A DNA stretch of 16,029 nucleotides, taken from assembly GCA_948468465.1 (NCBI GenBank), contig CAOKJJ010000115.1:1-16029 (forward strand), given 5' to 3'. The notes under the pieces were generated by a model. That model had not been told where the DNA came from and did no database searches. It was given only the letters and a program-made list of their open reading frames with translations. Numbering within the stretch: the first letter of the stretch is position 1; every line of letters begins with the position of its first letter. The position numbers and the translations under genes were made by a program. Positions 1 to 6,189 of this stretch are shown one piece after another. This DNA is from an uncultured Eubacterium sp. (GTDB lineage: Bacteria; Bacillota_A; Clostridia; Lachnospirales; Lachnospiraceae).

Positions 1-314
1 TCTGATGCACCTGCCATTCTTCAAGCTTTAACGCTCTTAGGTTTCGGTACCTCGTTTTCACCTTTTTCCATTGTTTCCAATGCCTGCCACATTTACTATG
101 CATAGTTCCGCACAGTTATTGGGCTTTAACCCGTCTTGCAGCCTTACCCCTATGCATAGCCTGATGTGGTTTCTGTTCGTCAGACCAGAGATTTGCCTGC
201 ACCTTCCTTCAGATTCCCCTCACGGTGGACACCCTTGGTGTTCGGCTGTATCCTTCCCACTGTCGGGCGGATTAGGGACTTTCACCCATTAGAAACGTGC
301 GCCGCCGGGCGCAC
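1..314 (-). mobile_element. Group IIC (bacterial class C) intron, 5' part of the ribozyme, truncated by the window edge
   Basis: Read on the minus strand, the element starts at 314 with GTGCGCCCGG, a group II intron 5' end of the GUGYG type. It continues through segments found at the same relative places in domain I of the Oceanobacillus iheyensis IIC intron as I remember it: GGGTGAAAGTCCC (275-287), AAGGGTGTCC (227-236), AATCTGAAGGAAG (203-215) and GGTCTGACGAACA (174-186). The junction lies just behind a terminator hairpin (319-350), the usual target of class C introns. The rest of the ribozyme, any reverse transcriptase/maturase ORF and the 3' end lie beyond position 1. Short open frames across this stretch are RNA shadows. 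The class call is strong; mobility cannot be judged here. Confidence 0.9.
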
Positions 315-318
315 AAGG

Positions 319-350
319 AAAAGGCGTGTGCCACTCTGCACATGCCTTTT
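319..350 (-). terminator. Rho-independent terminator of the ECF sigma/DUF4179 operon and target hairpin of the group IIC intron
   Basis: The arms at 319-331 and 338-350 (AAAAGGCGTGTGC against GCACATGCCTTTT) pair over 13 positions with one mismatch around a 6-base loop. On the minus strand the second arm ends in GCCTTTTCCTT, and the intron begins at the next base. It lies about 55 bases downstream of the stop of the DUF4179-type gene. This stem plus T-rich tail immediately 5' of the insertion point is the hallmark of group IIC insertion. Confidence 0.8.
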
Positions 351-404
351 GTACCCGACATTCCATGCCATACGCTGCACTGCGATGGAAAACGGTAAGC
401 CGTA

Positions 405-1628
405 TCACTCTACATGAATTTCCTTTGAAATAACAGCCCTGCCCGCCGCACTGCTGTCCATCCCTTCCTGCTCCATCTGCGTCCAGTCATCCAAATGATC
501 AAAAATGAATACATGCAATGTTTTTATCCTTTTCCCCTGAACGGCAAATCCTGCCCGGCCTGCCATTTCCATATCTGGACAAAGCATCTGCCCATCCTGA
601 TTAAAACAAATCGTATAACATGGTTCATAAGACCATCCAAGAAGCTCCATCATCTCTGCGTCCGTCATAGCGGGATTTTCTGAAAGCAGTTTTTCCCGCC
701 TGTCGTCTGTCAGTTCCCGCTGCTTTCCCGGTGTCGCCGTATGGACAATTACCTGATACGGAGATACCACGATATCTTCAAGCGTAATATTCCCCTTTTT
801 CTCACCCACTGCAATTGTCTTTACATCTGTTTCGTTTGCCTCAAACGGAATGTCCATATTCCAGCTGCCGTCCGTCCAGTGAGATGCCGAGATATCTTCC
901 CTGTCAGTCATCCTGTCGTCATCATAGCCAAGGCCGCTTACCTTTAAATTCAGTTCGCCGCTGCCTGTATACTTCTTTGCAAGATTGATCTTAAGCATGC
1001 CTGCAAATGTATGGCTGTCGATTACCTCGCCCTCAAACGTGTTTTCGATCCATTCAGGTGTACTTTTATCCACACTCCATGTTCCTCCTATATAAAATCC
1101 TGCGGCTGTCCGGTTCCCTGCCGCATCCATGCCTGTATAATGTTTCGGAATATGCGTAAAATCTGCATCTTCTGATGCAATATTTACAGTAAGAAATATG
1201 GAATATCCATCACAGTAGGCTTCTGACGCAGTCAATGTGATTCCCTGGTCAGATACGGTATAGTCCGCTGTATCCACACCCTCATCATTCTCATTTGTCA
1301 AGACCGTTTTCTTATCGGTATAATCTCCGGAGTATGTGGCATCATCCCCTACCCTTTCAAATATCCTTCCAATTAATGGAAGCTTTGCCGCAAGCACCGG
1401 ATGAAAGTATCCCAGTCCGCCAATTCCAATAACCGCTGCGGCCGCTGCAGCTGCCGCGCCTTTTCCTATTCTTGCAAATCTTTTCATTTGATCCTTTTTC
1501 ATTTGATCTTTTTTCATTTGATCTTTTTTCATTTGATCCTTCCTCCTTTTATCTATCAGAATCTTTTTGTCACTTATTTCAGGAGCAAGGGCCTGCTTTA
1601 AGATTTGATCTAATTTTTCATCTGTCAT
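405..1628 (-). CDS. DUF4179-type membrane regulator, putative anti-sigma factor of the adjacent ECF sigma
   Basis: This 407-residue protein has a short charged cytoplasmic N terminus (residues 1-50), one Ala/Gly-rich membrane segment (about 56-75, including a run of nine alanines) and a large extracytoplasmic part. The sequence after the membrane segment (GRIFERVGDDATYSGDYTDK, about 87-106) is typical of DUF4179 proteins, which are usually encoded after ECF sigma factors in Firmicutes. The inferred role is to hold the sigma factor at the membrane and release it on an envelope signal; the signal is unknown. Its ATG overlaps the end of the sigma gene by 11 bases, suggesting translational coupling. 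Residues 30-49 are four copies of a KDQMK repeat between the putative sigma-binding part and the membrane, an unusual insertion. A terminator and then a group IIC intron follow the gene. Confidence 0.85.
   Translation of the reverse strand: MTDEKLDQILKQALAPEISDKKILIDKRRKDQMKKDQMKKDQMKKDQMKRFARIGKGAAAAAAAAVIGIGGLGYFHPVLAAKLPLIGRIFERVGDDATYSGDYTDKKTVLTNENDEGVDTADYTVSDQGITLTASEAYCDGYSIFLTVNIASEDADFTHIPKHYTGMDAAGNRTAAGFYIGGTWSVDKSTPEWIENTFEGEVIDSHTFAGMLKINLAKKYTGSGELNLKVSGLGYDDDRMTDREDISASHWTDGSWNMDIPFEANETDVKTIAVGEKKGNITLEDIVVSPYQVIVHTATPGKQRELTDDRREKLLSENPAMTDAEMMELLGWSYEPCYTICFNQDGQMLCPDMEMAGRAGFAVQGKRIKTLHVFIFDHLDDWTQMEQEGMDSSAAGRAVISKEIHVE
1485..1544 (-). repeat. Four tandem 15-bp repeats inside the DUF4179-type gene
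   Basis: The plus-strand unit is CATTTGATCYTTTTT-like, starting at 1485, 1500, 1515 and 1530. Read on the minus strand it encodes KDQMK four times. The period is a multiple of three, so gain or loss of units would leave the frame intact and only change the length of the charged linker before the membrane segment. Confidence 0.9.
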
Positions 1629-2157
1629 ATCCTATCGCCTCCAATTTTTCCTTTAACTGCTTCTTCGCCTTCCGCATCCGGCTTTTGACGGTTCCTTCCG
1701 GCAGTCCAAGGATCTTAGCTATCTCATTAATCTGCATATCCGCTGAGTAATACAAATAGATTGGCATTCTGTATTTCTCAGGCAGCGCCTGAACGAATCC
1801 CTGAATCATGTCTGCCTCATTTTGCTTTAACACAATATGTTCCGGAGAGGCTTCATTGTCATGGCCAGGAAACTCATAGCCCTCATCAGACATCTCGTTC
1901 ATACTGTCAGTCGGAACCAGCCGCATCCGGTTTGCATGCTTTTTCTTCTTATTTTTCCAAAGATAAATCGAAGTGGATAAAGCGTAGCTCTTTGCATTCT
2001 GCATAGAATCCAGCGTTTTCTTTTTCTCCAGCAGTTTGAGCATGGTATCCTGATACAGTTCGTCCCCATTTTCCGCATCTTTTGCTGTCATCCGGCAAAA
2101 CCGCAGGATGTCTTTTCCAAACCGCAGGACAAACCGCTCAAATTCGTCATCATTCAT
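1618..2157 (-). CDS. ECF-type RNA polymerase sigma factor (sigma-70 family)
   Basis: This is a cytoplasmic sigma factor of about 180 residues. Region 2 lies in the first 70 residues (FGKDILRFCRMTAKDAENGD then ELYQDTMLKLLEK). Region 4 is near the C terminus (LPEKYRMPIYLYYSADMQIN, then EIAKILGLPEGTVKSRMRKA), with a clear helix-turn-helix for -35 recognition. The middle is acidic and low in complexity. An ATG at 2166 sits directly against the AAGGGGG ribosome binding site, while the ATG at 2157 has a usual spacing of about nine bases, so I chose 2157; the longer form would add three residues. It is the first gene of an operon with the overlapping DUF4179-type regulator. Autoregulation is likely for this class but only weakly supported by the promoter seen. 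Confidence 0.9.
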   Translation of the reverse strand: MNDDEFERFVLRFGKDILRFCRMTAKDAENGDELYQDTMLKLLEKKKTLDSMQNAKSYALSTSIYLWKNKKKKHANRMRLVPTDSMNEMSDEGYEFPGHDNEASPEHIVLKQNEADMIQGFVQALPEKYRMPIYLYYSADMQINEIAKILGLPEGTVKSRMRKAKKQLKEKLEAIGYDR

Positions 2158-2208
2158 GGCAGTCATCCCCCTTCTTCTTTCAAGTCGACTTGCAAAGATT
2201 TGCCCTTG

Positions 2209-2246
2209 CGTATATATATTGTCCTGACGCAGGAGAAAAGTTTTCC
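2209..2246 (-). promoter_or_regulatory. Possible promoter of the first ECF sigma operon
   Basis: On the minus strand, GGAAAAC (2246-2240) followed by TTTTC resembles an ECF -35 region. It is followed about 16 bases later by an AT-rich stretch (ACAATATATATACG). The layout resembles the promoter in front of the second ECF operon, but no clean -10 of CGTC type is at the right spacing. This is a weak call. Confidence 0.3.
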
Positions 2247-2307
2247 TATTCTCAAAAAAATTTTAACAATCTTACATACAAATGAAGACTATGACAGGAA
2301 AATAAGC

Positions 2308-2338
2308 AAAAAAACAGGAAACCCTTTTCGTTTCCTGT
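2308..2338 (-). terminator. Rho-independent terminator of the SecB-like cassette
   Basis: The stem ACAGGAAA/TTTCCTGT (2314-2321 with 2331-2338) has a 9-base loop and, on the minus strand, runs into seven T residues (2314-2308). It lies about 40 bases downstream of the stop of the SecB-like gene and before the ECF sigma operon, so it separates the two transcription units. Confidence 0.85.
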
Positions 2339-2377
2339 CTTGGTATGGTGATGACATTGCCTTCGTTTCCTTCAATT

Positions 2378-2755
2378 TTACGCATTTTCACCTTCAAATG
2401 GCGGCAGTTCCAGAGCAGGCATGCCATATGCTTCTGTAACCATTTTTACTGTTTTCCTTAAATTAGCTAATGCCATCGGCAAACACTCTTTTCGAACAGA
2501 ATCTTCATTTATTTCTATTTTATCATTCTCAATTCCAAAAACAGATAGTGTTTCCAATGTTAAATATAATCTTTCATCCTCTTTTCCCATACGGAATTTT
2601 AATTTTATCATGATATGATTGTTCTTATCTTCATTTTTAGGAATCGAAATATTACCGCTGGCCTCAATTTCCAGATTATTTTTCTTTACTCTTTCAAAAC
2701 TTTCTGCAAAAGAAGCTGTTTTAACACTATGTTTCATTAACTTATAATCACTCAT
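2378..2755 (-). CDS. SecB-like chaperone domain protein, last gene of a three-gene cassette
   Basis: This 125-residue protein resembles SecB in overall layout. Alternating strands lead into LETLSVFGIEND (about 68-79), which aligns with the SecB segment ending in FSISGIEG. The C-terminal helix and tail PMALANLRKTVKMVTEAYG then MPALELPPF (about 92-119) match the SecB pattern [20 protein letters not shown] then AP. SecB is a cytosolic holdase that keeps preproteins unfolded for SecA. Classical SecB is rare in monoderm Firmicutes, where SecB-like proteins usually belong to dedicated systems such as toxin-antitoxin-chaperone modules. A strong ribosome binding site (AGAGGAG) precedes the ATG, and the gap to the upstream gene is 11 bases. 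The family call rests on by-eye similarity; the client is unknown but is probably encoded next door. Confidence 0.6.
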   Translation of the reverse strand: MSDYKLMKHSVKTASFAESFERVKKNNLEIEASGNISIPKNEDKNNHIMIKLKFRMGKEDERLYLTLETLSVFGIENDKIEINEDSVRKECLPMALANLRKTVKMVTEAYGMPALELPPFEGENA

Positions 2756-2766
2756 AATTCTCCTCT

Positions 2767-3330
2767 TTATGCTAACGCCTGAATTTTGCCAATAGAGTAA
2801 TCCACTGTATCTGAAAATCCAACATACATATTAAAATATTCATCTGTAAGCGTAATATTTCGGCCTGTATATTTGAAATTTAATAGCATTTTAATTTGCG
2901 GTTGAATTATAAATTCCATATTTGTATTTCTTAATTTAAAAACAGCAAGTTCATCTGCATACTCATCATCTTCTGCATCCATATATTCTCCATCTGTCGG
3001 CAGCAAATTTTTATCAATATCCTTTTTATCAACTATATGCCAATTCACATTTTGTCCATTATATTCTATAATCATTTTCTTTTCTTCTATACTTAAAAAA
3101 GCATTTCGAATCGTGATTTTGTTTTCTAAAAGATCAATTAACGTATCATAATCTGTCTTTGTTCCAATCCATTTTGCTTCTTCCTCATTAACAAAGCAGC
3201 AAATAAACAAATATACATCATTATTATTCTTACAAGTAAACATGACCGGATACTTACTTTCAAATAAAATGGTATCTAATATAATATTTTCAAATCCAGA
3301 AATTCTTCTGAATATTTTTTCAATCCTCAT
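2767..3330 (-). CDS. Uncharacterised protein, possibly DUF6575-like, middle gene of the SecB-like cassette
   Basis: The protein has 187 residues from the ATG at 3330. That start has GAGGTGA six bases upstream; a TTG two codons earlier would have no usable spacing. There is no signal peptide and no confident membrane segment. The N-terminal half is rich in strands (ILDTILFESKYPVMFTCKN, then DVYLFICCFVNEEEAKWIGT), followed by an acidic linker (DGEYMDAEDDEYADE) and a second strand-rich part. It recalls DUF6575-type proteins, but I could not confirm that. The upstream gene overlaps it by 11 bases, so the two are probably co-translated. It could be the client, toxin or partner handled by the SecB-like protein; that is inference from position only. 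Confidence 0.65.
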   Translation of the reverse strand: MRIEKIFRRISGFENIILDTILFESKYPVMFTCKNNNDVYLFICCFVNEEEAKWIGTKTDYDTLIDLLENKITIRNAFLSIEEKKMIIEYNGQNVNWHIVDKKDIDKNLLPTDGEYMDAEDDEYADELAVFKLRNTNMEFIIQPQIKMLLNFKYTGRNITLTDEYFNMYVGFSDTVDYSIGKIQALA

Positions 3331-3772
3331 TCTCAATCACCTCAAATTCCTTATATGGCTCCGCTTTCACGTACAGCCACCAGTCTACATGTGAGCCTTT
3401 ATATTTTATGCCTAAATTTTTTTTCCATTCTTTTGTTTCTAAACAAATTCCATGTATAGGCTTTGTAGTTCCTATCGCAATCTTAAAAGGATGCCCATAT
3501 CTGCTGTCCATTGTCATAAATCTTTTCACATCTTTAAATTTAAGAAATGTAGATAGTGAATATTCTTGCGGATCATCAATTTCACCACCTGCACTTATTT
3601 TGAATCCATTTTCTTCATAAGAATTTAAAAACGATTCCTGATCTGCTTTTTGTGTGGCACATGCCCTATAAACCTGTAATTCTTGTTCTCTTGCCCATTT
3701 TGGCATTTCAAAATTTTTAAAATAAGAAGGAAATTTTTTCTTAGCTTGTTCTTTATTCACCTTACCACCCAT
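3320..3772 (-). CDS. Uncharacterised protein, first gene of the SecB-like cassette
   Basis: The product has up to 150 residues and is basic at the N terminus (KVNKEQAKKKFPSYFKNF). Recognisable patches are VYRACATQKADQESFLNSYE (34-53) and SHVDWWLYVKAEPYKEFEVI (127-146). They look like conserved cores, but I cannot assign a family. There is no signal peptide, membrane segment or evident helix-turn-helix. The ATG at 3772 lacks a ribosome binding site; a GTG at 3760 has GGTGGT just upstream and may be the real start. A strong sigma-A promoter lies about 45 bases upstream. The 3' end overlaps the next gene by 11 bases. Base composition is clearly AT-rich compared with the flanking ECF operons, which suggests acquisition by transfer. 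Confidence 0.65.
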   Translation of the reverse strand: MGGKVNKEQAKKKFPSYFKNFEMPKWAREQELQVYRACATQKADQESFLNSYEENGFKISAGGEIDDPQEYSLSTFLKFKDVKRFMTMDSRYGHPFKIAIGTTKPIHGICLETKEWKKNLGIKYKGSHVDWWLYVKAEPYKEFEVIENED

Positions 3773-3816
3773 TCATATAACTCTAACAATGTCTCGAAAA
3801 TATAATTATTCTCTAA

Positions 3817-3844
3817 ATTATATCATAACTCCGAACTTTTTCAA
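3817..3844 (-). promoter_or_regulatory. Sigma-A promoter of the SecB-like cassette
   Basis: On the minus strand: TTGAAA (3844-3839), a 16-base spacer and TATAAT (3822-3817), preceded by TGA as an extended -10. This is close to consensus, so the three-gene cassette is probably transcribed in growing cells unless a repressor acts. The leader to the first start codon is about 40 bases. Confidence 0.75.
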
Positions 3845-3959
3845 GCTTCCAAAATCTATTATGTTGATCATTTTACCCATCATTTTCTTTTTTCCCTGTA
3901 AGGTCAACTTTCACCCAAAACCATACGATAAAAAAATAAATAAAAAAAATGATTTTTTC

Positions 3960-3988
3960 TGAACCGTTTTCCCATGCCAATGCTCTTA
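3960..3988 (+). promoter_or_regulatory. Candidate ECF-type promoter of the second sigma operon
   Basis: TGAACC (3960-3965) followed by GTTTTCCC matches the ECF -35 pattern with its downstream T tract. GCTCTTA (3982-3988), 16 bases later, resembles the CGTC-type -10. The site lies about 60 bases upstream of the sigma factor start, as expected for an autoregulated ECF gene. The -10 match is imperfect. Confidence 0.45.
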
Positions 3989-4046
3989 TATACAGGTGCA
4001 CCAAAAAAACAATTACCGCGGAATTGCAGATAAAGGAGGGAGAAGC

Positions 4047-4619
4047 TTGGATTCAGCACAAGAAGCAGAACTCGTTCGTCGCATGAAAAAAGGAGACCGG
4101 GCAGCCTTTGACAAACTTTATGAAATCTATTATGATAAGCTGTACCGTACAGCATGCTTAATCACCGGAAACCGGGCAGATGGAGAAGATGTGGCCCAGG
4201 AAACCTTTATTAAAATGTACCTGCATTGTACTGAGTTAAAAAAAGATGAACAGTTTCGTTACTGGCTCTACAAGATATTAAACCGCACAGCCTGGCAGAT
4301 CTCGAAAAAGCATTCCAAAGAACAGCCGGATGAGCAGATTATAGAGCTTGCGGACAAATCCATGACAGATTCTCCCGCCATGCAGCTACTGAAAAACGAG
4401 CGGGATCGGGCGATCATAGAGGCGGTCCGCAAATTAGAACAACGCCAGCGGACAGCAGTCATCTTGTATTATTATAACGGGCTTGGCACAAAAGAGATTG
4501 CAAAGATCATGGAATGCATGGAAGGAACCGTAAAGTCCAGGCTGTTTACCGCAAGAAAGAATCTAAAATCGCTTTTAAAAAATGAATGGATACAGGAGGA
4601 CAGATATGAGTGGTTGTAA
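4047..4619 (+). CDS. ECF-type RNA polymerase sigma factor (sigma-70 family), TTG start
   Basis: From the TTG at 4047 the protein has 190 residues. This start is chosen because a near-perfect ribosome binding site (AAAGGAGGG, 4032-4040) sits six bases upstream and because family homology begins just after it; an in-frame ATG at 3996 has no such site. Region 2 is clear (FDKLYEIYYDKLYRTACLIT, then GNRADGEDVAQETFIKMYLH), as is region 4 (RKLEQRQRTAVILYYYNGLG, then TKEIAKIMECMEGTVKSRLF). It directs core RNA polymerase to a small regulon, probably including its own operon. The stop codon lies inside the next gene, which starts at 4606, so translational coupling with the membrane regulator is likely. 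It differs too much from the other ECF factor here to be a recent duplicate. Confidence 0.92.
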   Translation: MDSAQEAELVRRMKKGDRAAFDKLYEIYYDKLYRTACLITGNRADGEDVAQETFIKMYLHCTELKKDEQFRYWLYKILNRTAWQISKKHSKEQPDEQIIELADKSMTDSPAMQLLKNERDRAIIEAVRKLEQRQRTAVILYYYNGLGTKEIAKIMECMEGTVKSRLFTARKNLKSLLKNEWIQEDRYEWL

Positions 4620-5385
4620 TTTAAAAGATCATCAAATCAAGGCAGCAATTCATGCAGAAGCATACTCCTACGACCCGCCAATGGACTTAAAACAACGAAT
4701 CGACGCGCAATTGGCGTGGCAGGAAAACAAGGAGGTCATCACTATGAAAAAATTCAATACAAAGAAAATCGCAGCAGCGGCAGCAATAGCATGTGCACTG
4801 ACAGGAACCGTATGTATGGCAGCAGGCAGGATTTCTTATTATGAAAGTTCCTCAACACCGCTTACGGAAGTCACACAATATACTGATCTTGCCAAGATCG
4901 AAAGCAAAGCAAATATTATTACTGGCGCTCCGAAAGCATTCGATAACGGATTCTTGTTTGCAGGCGCCAATACTGTCGATACAAACGGTATGGACGACGA
5001 AGGCAACGTAGCTGAAAGCTTTACGGAAGTCAGCATTCGATATGAAAAAGATGCACAGCAAATGAACTATGTGGTAAAACAGGGCATTACAAATTATGCG
5101 GATGAAGAGTTGGAGAAAAAACAGGTCATAGAATCGGACGGCATTACTTATTATGTTACACATGACAATTACCTGTTTTTACCAGCGGACGGTGAACCTA
5201 CTGCCGAAGATCTGGAAGCAGAAAAAGCTGGTGAACTGTTTATTTCTTATGGAAGCTCCGAACGGGAAGAGCAGGTCTATAGCGGTATCTCCTGGAATGC
5301 GGACGGCAAACATTACAGCCTGTTTAGCATGGACGTTACTATGGATGCCGAAGAGCTGCTTGCCATGGCAAAACAGACCAGATAA
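4606..5385 (+). CDS. Single-pass membrane protein, putative cognate anti-sigma factor of the second ECF sigma
   Basis: The ATG at 4606 has AGGAGGA five bases upstream and overlaps the sigma gene, so I chose it over an upstream in-frame ATG at 4582. The protein has 259 residues: a cytoplasmic N terminus of about 50 residues with a short helix-prone segment (DPPMDLKQRIDAQLAWQ, about 23-39) as in anti-sigma N termini, one Ala-rich membrane segment (about 53-73), and an acidic extracytoplasmic domain of about 185 residues rich in Tyr, Glu and Asp with no named family that I recognise. The inferred job is to sequester the preceding sigma factor until an envelope signal is sensed. A second very strong ribosome binding site inside the gene precedes Met47, just before the membrane segment. 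A terminator follows at once. Confidence 0.75.
   Translation: MSGCNLKDHQIKAAIHAEAYSYDPPMDLKQRIDAQLAWQENKEVITMKKFNTKKIAAAAAIACALTGTVCMAAGRISYYESSSTPLTEVTQYTDLAKIESKANIITGAPKAFDNGFLFAGANTVDTNGMDDEGNVAESFTEVSIRYEKDAQQMNYVVKQGITNYADEELEKKQVIESDGITYYVTHDNYLFLPADGEPTAEDLEAEKAGELFISYGSSEREEQVYSGISWNADGKHYSLFSMDVTMDAEELLAMAKQTR
4729..4746 (+). promoter_or_regulatory. Strong internal ribosome binding site and in-frame ATG inside the anti-sigma gene
   Basis: AAGGAGG (4729-4735) lies eight bases upstream of an in-frame ATG at 4744. Translation from there would give MKKFNTKKIAAAAAIACALT at the N terminus, which looks like a signal peptide or membrane anchor. The product would lack the 46-residue N-terminal segment that presumably binds the sigma factor. 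Confidence 0.65.
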
Positions 5386-5408
5386 TTTATCTATGATATA
5401 AAAATAAC

Positions 5409-5449
5409 GGGCAGGATTACCGAAGCTTTCCGGTGCCTGCCCTCTTTTC
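5409..5449. terminator. Bidirectional terminator between convergent genes
   Basis: GGGCAGG (5409-5415) pairs with CCTGCCC (5436-5442), with an inner ACCG/CGGT pairing. TCTTTTCT follows on the plus strand and GTTATTTTT on the minus strand. It sits between the stop of the membrane regulator gene (5385) and the stop of the HAD gene (5452), so it can serve both. Confidence 0.85.
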
Positions 5450-5451
5450 TG

Positions 5452-6150
5452 TTAAAATATTAGCTGTTCCATAAAAACCCTGTCATTTTCAAATGTATGA
5501 ATCACAGGAAATGACATATCCCGGTCTGGTTGCTTTCCACAGCTGTACCATACGCCATGTAGCCCGCCTGCAGCTGCTCCTGCCACATCCTTTTTTAAAT
5601 TATCCCCAATAAAAACAGCTTCCTGCGCAGCACAGCCCGCCTTTTCCACACAAAGCCTGAAAAAGTCCGGATGCGGTTTTTCCACACCTGCTTCCTCGCT
5701 TGTTACAATCATATCAATATACGCAGATAATCCGAGTTTTTCCAGTTTCCGATATTGAATATAAGCTGTCATGTCTGTCCCTATCCCAATTTTGATCTGC
5801 ATTTCCCGTAATTTCTGAAATACCCGTTCAACTCCGGGATACGATTTCATATGCGCAAGCATTGCATCCCAATATGCGTGATACAGATTTTGCACATGCG
5901 GAAACAGCGGCTTGCCCAACAGCTCCATCATACACTGAAATCTGATCATACGGTTATGAATCGCGGCTGTATCCGTCCCGACTCTTTGCTCTGCAAGTTT
6001 CCACGCTTCCAAATAAAATTCCTGGGTTTTTGCATCTTCCAGGTCAAACCAGTTCCTGCAATAGTCACTGACAGCCTTTCTTCCGTGCGCATCCGCACGA
6101 TCATAATCATACAGCGTATTGTCAATGTCAAAAATTACTGCCTTAACCAT
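5452..6150 (-). CDS. HAD-superfamily hydrolase, YjjG/pyrimidine nucleotidase-like
   Basis: This cytosolic phosphatase of about 232 residues has all four HAD motifs. Motif I is FDIDNT with nucleophile Asp8 and acid/base Asp10. Motif II is IGTDMT (Thr125). Motif III is the Lys in GVEKPHPDFF (Lys158), and motif IV is FIGDNLKKDV (Asp183, Asp188). An alpha-helical cap lies between motifs I and II, typical of subfamily IA. The order and the VEKPHP signature resemble YjjG-type 5'-nucleotidases, which dephosphorylate nucleotides, but the substrate cannot be fixed from motifs. Start codons at 6153 and 6150 follow GGAGG; 6150 has the better seven-base spacing, and an ATG at 6168 upstream has none. It runs convergent to the second ECF operon and downstream of the GNAT gene. 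Confidence 0.88.
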   Translation of the reverse strand: MVKAVIFDIDNTLYDYDRADAHGRKAVSDYCRNWFDLEDAKTQEFYLEAWKLAEQRVGTDTAAIHNRMIRFQCMMELLGKPLFPHVQNLYHAYWDAMLAHMKSYPGVERVFQKLREMQIKIGIGTDMTAYIQYRKLEKLGLSAYIDMIVTSEEAGVEKPHPDFFRLCVEKAGCAAQEAVFIGDNLKKDVAGAAAGGLHGVWYSCGKQPDRDMSFPVIHTFENDRVFMEQLIF

Positions 6151-6189
6151 CATTTTTCCTCCAGACATTTTCCTAAAGTTTTCCAGTAC

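Noticed and set aside
1..314. First impression of an rRNA fragment, and two short plus-strand open frames (71-292, 166-417)
   Set aside because: The minus strand matches group IIC intron domain I features and the GTGCG 5' end in order; the open frames are chance shadows across structured RNA.
1485..1544. Short regular repeats that might suggest a CRISPR array
   Set aside because: Units are contiguous with no spacers and encode KDQMK in frame within a membrane regulator.
2378..3772. Classical toxin-antitoxin-chaperone locus
   Set aside because: No HTH antitoxin or recognised RelE/HigB-type toxin is visible; only the chaperone-like part fits, so the name is not applied.
3904..4155. Minus-strand open frame of 83 codons
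   Set aside because: It overlaps the well-supported start of the second ECF sigma gene and its promoter, has no ribosome binding site and no protein-like pattern.
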